Notes: generated by a model from the letters alone, not told the origin. DNA of 24,755 nt from an uncultured Mollicutes bacterium (GCA_900542595.1 UQOB01000011.1:1-24755), one strand, 5' to 3'; numbered from the stretch's first letter, positions 6,425 through 14,583 are shown. Numbers and translations: made by a program.

Positions 6425-7753
6425 TTATTTTCCTACGCAGAAACGGCTAAAAATCTCGTCCGTTAAGTTATTGGTGATTTCTTCCCCAAGAAGCTCTCTA
6501 AAACCATTGTACGCGACCATGAGGTTAGAAGATATTAGGTCGACTGGAACCCCCATCCTCGCATCCTTCTCAGCTTCACTTAAAGCCTTATCAATTCTTT
6601 GAAGAGTGCTGATTTGTCTCACGTTATTTAAAGATGGGATAGAGAAGGCTTCGTCAGATACACCAACCGTTTCATAGATTTTATCTAATAAGGGGGTAAT
6701 GTTTTTACTTATTGCCGAGACATAGAATCTATCGTTATCTTGCTTAGAGATTAAGTCCGATTTGTTATAGACTTCGATGACTTTTTTGTCTTTTATTGCA
6801 TCTAAAATTTTCGGATCTTCGTCCGTTCTACCTTTTTTAGCATCGATGACAAGAACGATAACGTCGGCGTCTTTAATAATCTTCTCCGCTTTTTCGATAC
6901 CGATTTGTTCGAGTTTATCAGCCTTTTCTCTGATGCCGGCTGTATCGAAGAATCTTAAGGTCAAGCCTCGGTAATTTGTTTCACCTTCCACTACATCACG
7001 GGTGGTCCCAGGGATATCACTGACGATGGCTTTATCTTCATGAATCAAGGAATTAAGAAGGGAAGATTTTCCAACATTCGGTTCCCCAATTAAAGCGATT
7101 TTAACCCCTTCTTTGATGGTCTTACCTTCCTTGCCTTGGGAAATAAGTTTTTTTACTTCTTCTCGAATGATTTTCACTGTCTTTAAGACCGTTTCATCAT
7201 TAGCTTGTTCGATATCTTGATATTCGGGATAATCGATATTTACTTCGATTAAAGAAAGAAGGTCAGCGACTTTCGTTTTAAGGGGCTCAATTAAAGAGGT
7301 GGTGTCACCATGCATTGCCATTAAAGAAAGTTTTTGGGATTCTTTAGTTGTAGCATTAATTAAATCATTGATGGCTTCCGCTTCAAGGAGATTGATTTTG
7401 TTATGAAGGAAAGCCCGCATAGTAAATTCCCCACGGGTTGCCATGGCGGCGCCTCTCTTTAAATAACAATTGATAATCTCGTTGGCGATTAACATGCTGC
7501 CGTGGCAGATAATTTCCACGACATCTTCCCCCGTCATGGAATTAGGGTGGGGGTAAGCGATAAGAACGACTTGGTCGATAGTTTCGTTATCATTTTTGAT
7601 ATAGCCGACAAGAGAAGTTCGTTTCTTTATATCTTTTAAAGGCTTAGAAAAGATTTCACTGGTATAAGAAAAAGCTTCATCACCGGAAACCCGGATGATG
7701 GCTAATGCGCTTTTGAGTGGGGGTGTCGCTAAGGCAACAATCGTGCTGTTCAC
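6425..7753 (-). CDS. mnmE: tRNA uridine-34 5-carboxymethylaminomethyl modification GTPase
   Basis: 442 aa with a GTG start (7751-7753) preceded by AAAGG 9 nt upstream. With MnmG it installs the cmnm5 group at wobble U34 of tRNAs reading split-box codons. The N-terminal folate-binding domain starts with IVALATPPLKSALAIIRVSG. The G domain shows GEPNVGKS (223-230, P-loop), IPGTTRD (switch I), DTAG (270-273) and NKSD (330-333). It ends in FCVGK, the conserved C-[IV]-GK whose Cys is required for tRNA modification. The usual neighbour mnmG (gidA) does not follow; tatD comes 2 nt downstream instead, so mnmG must be elsewhere. Confidence 0.97.
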   Translation of the reverse strand: MNSTIVALATPPLKSALAIIRVSGDEAFSYTSEIFSKPLKDIKKRTSLVGYIKNDNETIDQVVLIAYPHPNSMTGEDVVEIICHGSMLIANEIINCYLKRGAAMATRGEFTMRAFLHNKINLLEAEAINDLINATTKESQKLSLMAMHGDTTSLIEPLKTKVADLLSLIEVNIDYPEYQDIEQANDETVLKTVKIIREEVKKLISQGKEGKTIKEGVKIALIGEPNVGKSSLLNSLIHEDKAIVSDIPGTTRDVVEGETNYRGLTLRFFDTAGIREKADKLEQIGIEKAEKIIKDADVIVLVIDAKKGRTDEDPKILDAIKDKKVIEVYNKSDLISKQDNDRFYVSAISKNITPLLDKIYETVGVSDEAFSIPSLNNVRQISTLQRIDKALSEAEKDARMGVPVDLISSNLMVAYNGFRELLGEEITNNLTDEIFSRFCVGK

Positions 7754-7754
7754 C

Positions 7755-8801
7755 TTATTTTTCCTTTCTAATCTTACCTCTTACGGAATGGATCCGGATG
7801 GAACCGCCGTAACGTTCCACTAATTTTTTAGCGTAATCGATAGCGGCTTGTTGGGTAGTGAATTTCTTCACTCTCCGCTTGCCGTTAGCGAGTTTAACTT
7901 GCCAGAAGTTTTCACCCTTGGTCGATTTAGTGATGTGGTAAACCCGGGGTCCAGCTTTGATGAGTTCTTCTTCAGTGGGAGTTTGTTCCGCAACAGGGGT
8001 TTCTAAAGCCGGTGGAAGTGGTTCTTCTTTAACCGGTTCTTCCTTTTCTTTTTCTTCCTTCTTAAGGGTTTCTTTTTGAATTAAAGGAAGATTAACAACG
8101 GTGTTATTAAAGTTAATTGCAACCGCTTGAGTGTTGGTTTTATTCATGATAGAACCGAGCTTGTTCCGTAACGGAATAATGCAAAATCCCAGCAAAAACG
8201 TCACAAAAAGTGGGATAATGCCCCAGAGGAACCAGAAGTCTCCAATCTCCGCAACCGGATCTAAGAAGAGATAAATCGGCTCAATTTGTCCGGCGTGCCC
8301 TAGTGTAAAAATCACGGTTAAGAAGATAGCGCCCGGAATCAATGTGAATAAGGAGGAGAGGATTCCCACCTTGGTTTCGTTTTCAAATAAGAGATAAGAA
8401 ACTAAGGCTACAATTGGGAAAACAGTTCTAAGCCAAAGGGTATCTCCTAAAGCAGCGATTTCTTTGATGTCGCCTTTACTTCCGAAGGGGAAGATATAGA
8501 CATAAGCGATTAAGAAACCAGTCAAAAGCGAGGTGACCGCTAAGAATTTAATAACTCTTACGCCCCAAGGAGTTTCCTTCGGAGTAACAATTGCGACAAT
8601 GTCACAAATCAAGGTTAAAAGGGACGCTAAAACTAAGATGACATTAGCTACGACATCGAAGGATGTAAAAGCTTGCCAACCGTTTTGATAAGCAAAATCA
8701 TTCCCTAAAAAGTGAAAGAATAAATTAAATATCACCAGCAAAGACCCAACAAAAAGTACGGAATTGATGGCTAGTGATATGGAGTGATAAGTCTTTCTCA
8801 T
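7755..8801 (-). CDS. Membrane protein: six TM segments, charged linker, C-terminal DUF2188 domain
   Basis: 348 aa. Hydrophobic segments at about 9-32, 50-72, 83-104, 124-140, 147-168 and 188-210 suggest six TM helices. The pattern and the WLRTVFPIVALVSYLLFE stretch (123-140) recall the Pr6Pr-type 6-TM proteins, a tentative match. A Lys/Glu- then Pro/Glu-rich linker (~244-280) joins a compact C-terminal domain (286-348): RVYHITKS, FWQVKLANGKRRVKKF, TQQAAIDYAKKLV, GGSIRIHSVRGKIRKE. This is a DUF2188-like fold (beta-turn-beta, helix, beta-R-x-x-G-K), probably facing the cytoplasm. Function unknown. It has a strong AAGGAGG before the ATG and ends 1 nt before mnmE. A terminator hairpin separates it from jag upstream. 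Confidence 0.8.
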   Translation of the reverse strand: MRKTYHSISLAINSVLFVGSLLVIFNLFFHFLGNDFAYQNGWQAFTSFDVVANVILVLASLLTLICDIVAIVTPKETPWGVRVIKFLAVTSLLTGFLIAYVYIFPFGSKGDIKEIAALGDTLWLRTVFPIVALVSYLLFENETKVGILSSLFTLIPGAIFLTVIFTLGHAGQIEPIYLFLDPVAEIGDFWFLWGIIPLFVTFLLGFCIIPLRNKLGSIMNKTNTQAVAINFNNTVVNLPLIQKETLKKEEKEKEEPVKEEPLPPALETPVAEQTPTEEELIKAGPRVYHITKSTKGENFWQVKLANGKRRVKKFTTQQAAIDYAKKLVERYGGSIRIHSVRGKIRKEK

Positions 8802-8818
8802 TTCATAACCTCCTTAAG

Positions 8819-8843
8819 AAAAAAGCGGAACAATCCGCTTTTT
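8819..8843 (-). terminator. Intrinsic terminator/attenuator after jag
   Basis: AAAAAGCGGA (8820-8829), loop ACAA, TCCGCTTTTT (8834-8843). On the minus strand the stem is followed by TTTTTTC. It begins 4 nt after the jag stop and is itself followed at once by the AAGGAGG of the next gene, so it should limit but not necessarily block readthrough into the membrane-protein/mnmE run. Confidence 0.85.
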
Positions 8844-8846
8844 GGA

Positions 8847-9449
8847 TTAGTCAACGTACTTGATGACGATGTGTCTTTCTTGTCCGTCACCTTCGCTCTC
8901 GGTGGTGATATTATCCATATCATTGAGGGCTTGGTGAACCTGCCGACGTTCATCGGCGGTCATCGGACTGAGTTTAGCGGAAACGTGGGTTTTTTGAACC
9001 ATATGCGCTTCCCTTCTCGCTCGGTAAATCAAGTGAGAATACCGGTCTTCTTTATAACCCCCGATATCGATGAGTAACCGATAACGGTGATGGAACTTAT
9101 TGCTGATAGCGAGTCTAGTCAAGACTTTTAAAGCTTCTAAGGTTTTACCTTTTCTTCCGATCAAAATCTTGTTGTTATCGCTTTCTAAGGTTAAGCGAAT
9201 GACGTCTTCTTCAAAGGTGTATTCGCAGCTTTCAACATGGACCCCTAAGGCTTCCACAGCAGCGACTAAGTAATCTTTCGCGCTTTCAGCCGCATCTTCT
9301 TTCGAATAGACTTCAATCGTGGTTTTCTTACTGAATAAACCCTTCTTTTCATCGATGACTTTATAGATTAATTCATCGACCGGGGTTCCCATTTCTACGC
9401 TGGCATCTTGCAATGCATCTTCTAGAGTTTTGTTGGTAAATTCCTTCAT
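8847..9449 (-). CDS. jag: Jag/KhpB RNA-binding protein (SpoIIIJ-associated)
   Basis: 200 aa with the full three-part architecture. A Jag-N domain spans residues 1-50 (MKEFTNKTLEDALQDASVEM, then KKGLFSKKTTIEVY). A KH domain (~75-130) has the IGRKGKTLEAL GxxG loop. The C-terminal R3H domain (~135-200) has SPMTADERRQVHQAL with the R-x-x-x-H and a SEGDGQERHIVI strand. KhpB/EloR binds RNA as a partner of KhpA and is linked to cell elongation control in Gram-positives. It lies 18 nt downstream of yidC, as in most Bacillota, with GAAGG before the ATG. Confidence 0.95.
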   Translation of the reverse strand: MKEFTNKTLEDALQDASVEMGTPVDELIYKVIDEKKGLFSKKTTIEVYSKEDAAESAKDYLVAAVEALGVHVESCEYTFEEDVIRLTLESDNNKILIGRKGKTLEALKVLTRLAISNKFHHRYRLLIDIGGYKEDRYSHLIYRARREAHMVQKTHVSAKLSPMTADERRQVHQALNDMDNITTESEGDGQERHIVIKYVD

Positions 9450-9467
9450 GTATATAACCTTCTTTCA

Positions 9468-11024
9468 TTATAAGTTCTTGGATTTCTTTTCTCTCTTAGC
9501 AATCCAGAGTTGGGTGAAGATGGTTTGAAGCATCGAGACAATCGCCCCGATGAACCAGTATATACCCATCGCTGACGGGAGAGCGAAGCCCATGAGGATC
9601 GTAACACCGAGCATGACGTAGGTGAAAATCTTCATCCTTCTCGTATTCTTATCTTGGGCGGGGTTAGCAGTGGTTCTCGTAACGGCTTTTTTGATTCTCC
9701 GCTTATTGATCCACTGCGGAAGCATCATCGCGACCCATTGACCAACCGCCATTAATATAAAGAGGACTAAGGCTGTCCAGAACCCTGTACTATTAAGATA
9801 CCACTCTCCGCTGAAGTTGAAGAGAATAGAACTGAGCGGCGTGCTGAACGGCATGTTCAAAAGTTCACCGCTAGTGAGAATAGCATTGCCACTTAAGGCA
9901 CCCCAGACCGCGATGAAGACAGGGAATTGAACAACCGCGACCAAAATCATACTGAAGGGGCTGATGTGGTTACGTTTATAAAGTGCCATCTGCTCTTGCG
10001 CTAATCTGGTCTTTTCAGCTTGGCTAGTGTTGGAATTTGGATATTTCGCCTGTAACTTCGCTAGCTGCGGTTGTATAGCCTGCGTCTTTTGTTGATCCAT
10101 CGTCGATTTTAAGGTAAGACCCATAACGACGAGCCGAACGATAATAGTGACAATAACAATCGATAAAATCTGGCCTAAACCCGATAAAGCAGGGTCGATT
10201 CCTAACGCGATATTGTCGATGAGCCAAGAAACTGGGTAAACAATTAAACCTTCTAAGAAACCCTTGCTCCAGGCAAAGCCCCAATCCTTACCTTCAATCG
10301 AAACACTCCAGTTATTTTGTTGGCCATAGTGTCCGTAATTTCCGGTAACCGTGGCTGCACAGCCTCTCGCATTGTTGATAACGTAGGCCATGTTATTTTG
10401 ATAGATATTGATGAAGTCTTGGCTTGGGACATTAGCTGCTCCAATCACCGTAGCAATTTCGTTATTCCATTTATTCCAGTTGGTGTAGAGGTTTCCATCT
10501 TCACCATAGAACTTTAAATAACCATAGTTTCTTAAAATGCTGTCTTTATTGACCGTGACCCCCGGTTCATTACCAGTGACATCCGGTAAATTGAAGGGGT
10601 TAATTTGATCAATTGTGATGGTGGCGCTAGTAAAATCGGAAGCTTCTAAAGCCGCTTCTAAGACCTTTTGGTCCATCATTTTGAAATAATCGTAAGACGG
10701 AACAGTAACGTTATTACTGATAGCGCTCGGGATGATTTCATCATGGAGCCGTTGGGCTTTTTTAGCGGTGTAGCTTCCGTCGGTATTGACCGGAATATAA
10801 GCATAAATATCTTCGTTATCATCGAAGACTTTCCAAGCTAAATCAGCATATTCTTCCGGGATATCCTCTTGGTTACAATAGACGGTGACGCCTTGTTCGT
10901 AAGCATACGCGATATGCGCCCGGTCGAGGTTCGTACAAAACGAGGCGGTGCAGCTACTTAAAATGACGGCCCCCATTACGAGCCCCAGCGCACCTAAGAG
11001 TTTTATTTTTGTTGCTTTTTTCAA
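9468..11024 (-). CDS. yidC: YidC/Oxa1 membrane protein insertase, lipoprotein form with long extracytoplasmic domain
   Basis: 518 aa, start TTG (11022-11024) overlapping the rnpA TGA stop, with GGAG ~9-10 nt upstream. A lipoprotein signal peptide (MKKATKIKLLGALG...VILSSC) puts the lipidated Cys at 25. Residues ~26-250 form a large outer domain rich in Asn/Tyr/Asp with no recognised motif. The YidC core follows: TM near 255-275, TM 282-303 with the conserved positively charged Arg297 of the hydrophilic groove, a cytoplasmic hairpin (305-352), TM 357-377, TM 415-437 and TM 464-495, then a basic tail. Gram-positive YidC is usually ~260-330 aa, so the extracellular extension is unusual. It inserts membrane proteins with or without SecYEG. 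Confidence 0.95.
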   Translation of the reverse strand: MKKATKIKLLGALGLVMGAVILSSCTASFCTNLDRAHIAYAYEQGVTVYCNQEDIPEEYADLAWKVFDDNEDIYAYIPVNTDGSYTAKKAQRLHDEIIPSAISNNVTVPSYDYFKMMDQKVLEAALEASDFTSATITIDQINPFNLPDVTGNEPGVTVNKDSILRNYGYLKFYGEDGNLYTNWNKWNNEIATVIGAANVPSQDFINIYQNNMAYVINNARGCAATVTGNYGHYGQQNNWSVSIEGKDWGFAWSKGFLEGLIVYPVSWLIDNIALGIDPALSGLGQILSIVIVTIIVRLVVMGLTLKSTMDQQKTQAIQPQLAKLQAKYPNSNTSQAEKTRLAQEQMALYKRNHISPFSMILVAVVQFPVFIAVWGALSGNAILTSGELLNMPFSTPLSSILFNFSGEWYLNSTGFWTALVLFILMAVGQWVAMMLPQWINKRRIKKAVTRTTANPAQDKNTRRMKIFTYVMLGVTILMGFALPSAMGIYWFIGAIVSMLQTIFTQLWIAKREKKSKNL

Positions 11025-11353
11025 AGTTTTTTCTCCGTTTCTATCAAAAGTCCTTTAAGCTCTTCTTCAATCTTTGAGAATTCAAGAACATTATAGGGTG
11101 GGCGAGCGATAATTACTAAAGTAATAGGAAGTTGGTAGGACCAATACTTATCGACGATAGCCCGGATTTGCCTTTTGATTTTATTCCGCACGACCGCTTT
11201 CCCATTCTTTTTGCTAACTCTTATACCGATGAATGATTGGTCGGTGTCGTTCTTTAAGGCAAAGACGATGAGATTTTTTGACGGGAAAGGGGTGCCGTGT
11301 TTGATCGTTTTTTGAAAATCAGAATATGTTAAAAGGCGAAAACGCTTTTTCAT
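11021..11353 (-). CDS. rnpA: Ribonuclease P protein component
   Basis: 110 aa, the small basic protein subunit of RNase P, which helps the RNA subunit cut tRNA 5' leaders. Visible: MKKRFRLLTYSDFQKTIKHG at the N-terminus and the conserved RNR-type basic helix (KKNGKAVVRNKIKRQIRAIV, residues 48-67). It starts 6 nt after the rpmH stop and its TGA overlaps the TTG of yidC (TTGA). This use of TGA as a stop argues against a code-4 mycoplasma. Confidence 0.96.
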   Translation of the reverse strand: MKKRFRLLTYSDFQKTIKHGTPFPSKNLIVFALKNDTDQSFIGIRVSKKNGKAVVRNKIKRQIRAIVDKYWSYQLPITLVIIARPPYNVLEFSKIEEELKGLLIETEKKL

Positions 11354-11359
11354 TAAAAA

Positions 11360-11494
11360 TTAAGCAGCGATCCTGGCTCTGCCTTTTTGTCTTCTTCTCG
11401 CTAAAACCTTGCGGCCATTGTGACTGGCCATTCTGGCGCGGAAACCAGCCATATGAGCGTGTTTGATTTTCGAAGCTTGATACGTTCTTTTCAT
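11360..11494 (-). CDS. rpmH: 50S ribosomal protein L34
   Basis: 44 aa, read directly from the minus strand: MKRTYQASKIKHAHMAGFRA at the start, then HNGRKVLARRRQKGR, ending RIAA. The size and the Arg/Lys-rich K-R-T-Y-Q-x-S-x-x-K-x-x-H pattern are those of bacterial L34. The stop is TAA (11360-11362) and the ATG is preceded by GGAGG 8 nt upstream. It is the first gene of the leftward rpmH-rnpA-yidC-jag unit and the gene closest to the origin on that side. Confidence 0.97.
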   Translation of the reverse strand: MKRTYQASKIKHAHMAGFRARMASHNGRKVLARRRQKGRARIAA

Positions 11495-11529
11495 TGTTTT
11501 TCCTCCGTGATTAACAAGTATGCTCAAAG

Positions 11530-11558
11530 ATTATAAGTTTTAGGGCACCTTTAAACAA
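11530..11558 (-). promoter_or_regulatory. Probable promoter of rpmH-rnpA-yidC-jag
   Basis: On the minus strand a perfect -10 TATAAT (11535-11530) is preceded, 17 nt upstream, by TTGTTT (11558-11553). The predicted transcription start near 11523 would give a ~28-nt leader before rpmH, containing the GGAGG ribosome-binding site. Confidence 0.5.
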
Positions 11559-11572
11559 CAAAAACTGAACAA

Positions 11573-11588
11573 CACACATATATGTGTG
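11573..11588. repeat. 16-bp perfect palindrome CACACATATATGTGTG in oriC
   Basis: CACACATA followed directly by its reverse complement TATGTGTG. It lies between the rpmH promoter and the first DnaA-box cluster. It does not resemble a DnaA box. Its role is unknown; an operator or a protein-binding site of the origin are both possible. Confidence 0.6.
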
Positions 11589-11942
11589 AGGGAAAATAGA
11601 GAAAACAAATTAAGGGATGAACAATATCAAAATTGAGTTTTCCACATTTTATCCACAGTTTCCACAGTGGTGTGGAAAGTTTTCCACATAGTGGTGTATA
11701 ACTATGAATTCGTTCGATAAACAGCAATAAATTTTTCAACATACCGTGTGAACAAAAATTGCGAATAGGTAGTTTTCCACCGACTTTTGGTAAAATCGAG
11801 TAAAACCGCAAAGTTATCCACAATGAAAAAAGTTCAATTTTAAATTGTTAAGTTTTTATCGAAGTAAAATATATATTCAGATTGTGGAAAACTTATTTTT
11901 CGCTCTTTTAATCGTGATTTATGAGTGTGGATATGCTAAATT

Positions 11943-13307
11943 ATGCGTGCTATGAGTACGATCAGCGAAATGGCCGCTATCTGGGATAAGGCTTTAAAGA
12001 AAATTGAACGAAAACTCGACGACCAGACGGCCTTCAACGCTTTCTTTGATGGCTCTTATATTAATTCGGTTGAAAATGATGAAATTGTGGTAGCAACTTC
12101 CACGAAACTCGCTGCTTCTATTCTCAGTACACCAAGCTATACCAACCTGGTTAACGCGGTGCTTTTAGAGATTACCGAAACCAATTATCACGTCACTTTT
12201 GTTGAAGAAAAAGATTTGCAAAAAAACGCAAAATCTAAGCAAATCAAGCCTCTTTATTTCGCTGACAGTTATATTAACCCTAATTTTACCTTTAAAAATT
12301 TTGTTGTCGGAACGAGTAATAGAGAAGCCTATCAAGCCTCGGTAGGAGTGGCTACTAACCCTGGACGATTCTTTAATCCGGTCTTAATTTACGGGAACTC
12401 AGGTTTAGGAAAAACACACCTGTTACACGCGATTGGAAACGCGATAAAAGAAAAACATCCGAACTTAAGAATTCTCTATGTTCACGCTCAAGATTTCTTA
12501 AATGAATACGTTAAATATGTCACTTCCGATAAAAGTGGAGAAAATATCGTTGATTGGTTTAAATCTAGCGTCGATGTTCTCTTAGTGGACGATGTTCAAT
12601 TCTTAGTAAATAAGCAAAAGACGGAAGAGACTTTCTTCTCAATTTACGATAATTTCTATACTTCATCAAAACAAGTGGTCATCACCTCTGACCAACACCC
12701 CAGTAAATTAAACGGCTTAGATGAACGATTAAAAACAAGATTTGTTCAAGGTTTGCCTTTATCGATCGAGCAACCTGATCAAGCGATGTGTGAATCAATT
12801 CTTAAACAAAGAATTCAATCTAACGGTCTCTCTTTAGAAAAATTCGCCCCGGAAGTTATCCCGTATTTTGCAGAGAAATTTAGAAAAAATATCAGGGAAT
12901 TAGAAGGAGCTTTCGATCGTCTCTTATTTTATATAGTTAATATCAAACCGGTAAAAACGGTCGATTTAGAGACCGCGATGGATTCGGTGAGAAGTTTATT
13001 GGATGTCCAAGATGATAGGACTAAGCTTTCACTCGATAAAATCGTCAAAGTTGTAGCGGACTATTTTAATCTTGCTCCTAACCAATTGACTGGGAAAATT
13101 AGGACCAGTCAAATCGCCCACGCCAGGCATATCGCTATGTACCTTTCGAGGACCGTTTTAAACGCTCCATTTACCAAAATTGGTTCCTACTTCGGAGGCA
13201 AAGACCACACCACTGTGATTAACGCGGTGAATAAAGTGGAAAAAATGTTGAAAACTGATGAAGATTTGAAGGAAGCTATAAATACCCTTCAATCTCGATT
13301 AAGTTAA
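11943..13307 (+). CDS. dnaA: Chromosomal replication initiator protein DnaA
   Basis: 454 aa. It binds DnaA boxes and, as ATP-filament, opens the origin. Domain I ~1-85 (IWDKALKKIERKL), short linker, AAA+ domain III from ~110 with Walker A GNSGLGKT (151-158) and Walker B VLLVDD (212-217), domain IV C-terminal with the box-recognition signature GGKDHTTVINAV (~418-429). The start is uncertain: ATGs at 11943, 11952 and 11970 are all in frame, and none has a clear Shine-Dalgarno. Comparison with B. subtilis (MENILDLWNQAL) fits 11952 or 11970 about equally well, so the native protein may be up to 9 residues shorter. The nearest DnaA box ends 9 nt before the first ATG. Confidence 0.97.
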   Translation: MRAMSTISEMAAIWDKALKKIERKLDDQTAFNAFFDGSYINSVENDEIVVATSTKLAASILSTPSYTNLVNAVLLEITETNYHVTFVEEKDLQKNAKSKQIKPLYFADSYINPNFTFKNFVVGTSNREAYQASVGVATNPGRFFNPVLIYGNSGLGKTHLLHAIGNAIKEKHPNLRILYVHAQDFLNEYVKYVTSDKSGENIVDWFKSSVDVLLVDDVQFLVNKQKTEETFFSIYDNFYTSSKQVVITSDQHPSKLNGLDERLKTRFVQGLPLSIEQPDQAMCESILKQRIQSNGLSLEKFAPEVIPYFAEKFRKNIRELEGAFDRLLFYIVNIKPVKTVDLETAMDSVRSLLDVQDDRTKLSLDKIVKVVADYFNLAPNQLTGKIRTSQIAHARHIAMYLSRTVLNAPFTKIGSYFGGKDHTTVINAVNKVEKMLKTDEDLKEAINTLQSRLS

Positions 13308-13431
13308 GCGTTCATCGAAAGAATTTAAAGTGAGGATTCAAAGAAAACCACAGAGAAAACAAGAGTTATCCACAAATCCACAATCACTATTACTATAATA
13401 AATAAATAATAAAAAGAATGAGGAAATAAAT
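13308..13431. other. oriC: dnaA-dnaN intergenic part of oriC: DnaA boxes plus DnaA-trio-like unwinding element
   Basis: TTATCCACA (13366-13374, perfect box) is followed directly by AAATCCACA (13374-13382, two mismatches). After a 4-nt gap comes CTA-TTA-CTA (13387-13395), read on the opposite strand as 3'-GAT-AAT-GAT, which is the DnaA-trio consensus. It then runs into TAATAAATAAATAATAAAAA. Box pair, trio and AT-rich tract in this order match the B. subtilis unwinding region at the same locus. The dnaN SD (GAGGAAATAAAT) closes the region. Confidence 0.8.
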
Positions 13432-14556
13432 ATGCAATTCACCATCAAGAAAAGCCAATTCCTAAACGCCTTAAATATCGCTAGTCACGGTATCGGTTCT
13501 AAGGTCTCGATTCCAGCCTTAATGTGCTTCAAAATCGAAGTTAAAGATAACAATATCTGCATCACATCTTCTAACGGAACAATCACTATTCTTACGAAAG
13601 TTCCCTTTACGATGAATGATCAAACCTATGTTAGGGATGCAGTACCGGGCGCTATTCTCTTAAATGCCAGAATTCTCCTCGATATGGTAAGAAAACTCGA
13701 AGGGGAAGAAGTGTCGATCACCATCGTCGATGAAGTGAACGCGAAGATTGAAGATGGAAAATCACTCTATAACTTGAATTGCATCGATGCAGAAGAATAT
13801 CCGGACATCATTCTCGATGAAGGAATGAATCCTTTAACCATCAAAGCTATCGACCTCATTCGTTTAACTGAACAAACCGCTTTTGCAGCTGATAAGAACT
13901 TCGATAAGATTCTTCAAGCTATCAACTTAAAAGTTGAAAGCCAAAAGCTTGTCGCGACTGCGACAAATACCGCTATCATGTCGAGAAAGACCCTTTCTTT
14001 AGATGAAGATGTGGTCGGTTTCAGCGTTAACGTTCCAGCTAATACTCTCTTAGAAGTTTGTAAATTGTTGGAAGGAGTCAGCGAAGTTAGATTCAGCGCT
14101 CTTCAAAGAAAATGCATCTTTGTTTTCGGTAACACTCTCTTAAGTTCCAGCTTAGTTGACGGACCTTACCCGAACCTTCCGAGTAGATTGTTCACCCAAC
14201 AACATAAAACAGTCTTAGAAGTCAGCGCCTCTCAAATCTTATCGACTATTGACCGGGTTAGCCTTTTAGCCAGTGACCACGATAGCCGGATTAAGCTTTC
14301 GATGAATCCTGACCGGGTTAAAATCAGTTGCGTCAGTGAACAGATTGGTTCTTGTTCTGAAGACCTTCCGGCTTTCCAACTCAATGGTGATCCGTTAGAT
14401 ATTTTTATCAACGCTATCTATTTGACGCAAGCCATCAAAGCGGTCGGTTCGGAAGACGTCCAAATCTGCTTTAATGACTTCAATACCCCCTTCACCATCA
14501 AAAATCCTAAAGACGACTCAATCATTGAAGTTTTGACCCCTTTACGGACGCGGTAG
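13432..14556 (+). CDS. dnaN: DNA polymerase III subunit beta (sliding clamp)
   Basis: 374 aa, standard clamp length of three repeated domains. It begins MQFTIKKSQFLNALNIASHG as in Bacillota clamps. Middle-domain hallmark ADKNFDKILQAINLK occurs near 145-160, and the C-terminal end is FTIKNPKDDSIIEVLTPLRTR. DnaN encircles DNA and tethers the replicative polymerase and other partners through its hydrophobic pocket. The start is clear: GAGGAAATAAAT before the ATG. A terminator follows at 14584, separating it from yaaA-recF-gyrBA. Confidence 0.97.
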   Translation: MQFTIKKSQFLNALNIASHGIGSKVSIPALMCFKIEVKDNNICITSSNGTITILTKVPFTMNDQTYVRDAVPGAILLNARILLDMVRKLEGEEVSITIVDEVNAKIEDGKSLYNLNCIDAEEYPDIILDEGMNPLTIKAIDLIRLTEQTAFAADKNFDKILQAINLKVESQKLVATATNTAIMSRKTLSLDEDVVGFSVNVPANTLLEVCKLLEGVSEVRFSALQRKCIFVFGNTLLSSSLVDGPYPNLPSRLFTQQHKTVLEVSASQILSTIDRVSLLASDHDSRIKLSMNPDRVKISCVSEQIGSCSEDLPAFQLNGDPLDIFINAIYLTQAIKAVGSEDVQICFNDFNTPFTIKNPKDDSIIEVLTPLRTR

Positions 14557-14583
14557 AGGCCTTTAAAAATTAATGGTTCACCA

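Larger units (their letters stand above)
11495..11942. other. oriC: Replication origin region, upstream (rpmH-dnaA) part of oriC
   Basis: A 448-bp non-coding AT-rich region between divergent rpmH and dnaA. DnaA-box-like 9-mers: TTTTCCACA 11638-11646, TTATCCACA 11649-11657 (perfect), GTTTCCACA 11658-11666, TGTGGAAAG 11671-11679 (reverse), TTTTCCACA 11680-11688, TTTTCCACC 11773-11781 (weak), TTATCCACA 11814-11822 (perfect), TGTGGAAAA 11883-11891 (reverse), TGTGGATAT 11926-11934 (reverse, one mismatch). The first five form a tight 51-bp cluster containing the inverted repeat TGTGGAAA-GT-TTTCCACA. A 16-bp palindrome lies at 11573-11588. The stretch 11823-11880 is very AT-rich and may hold the dnaA promoter; I could not fix its -35/-10. 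Boxes close to dnaA would allow autoregulation. Confidence 0.92.

Noticed and set aside
11021..11024. Genetic code 4 (UGA as Trp) given the Mollicutes-like features
   Set aside because: TGA serves as the stop of rnpA and of yaaA, and conserved Trp positions use TGG.
11551..11823. 90-aa leftward open frame in the origin region
   Set aside because: It consists of DnaA boxes and AT-rich origin DNA, has no SD, and its translation has no recognisable pattern; the region is better explained as oriC.
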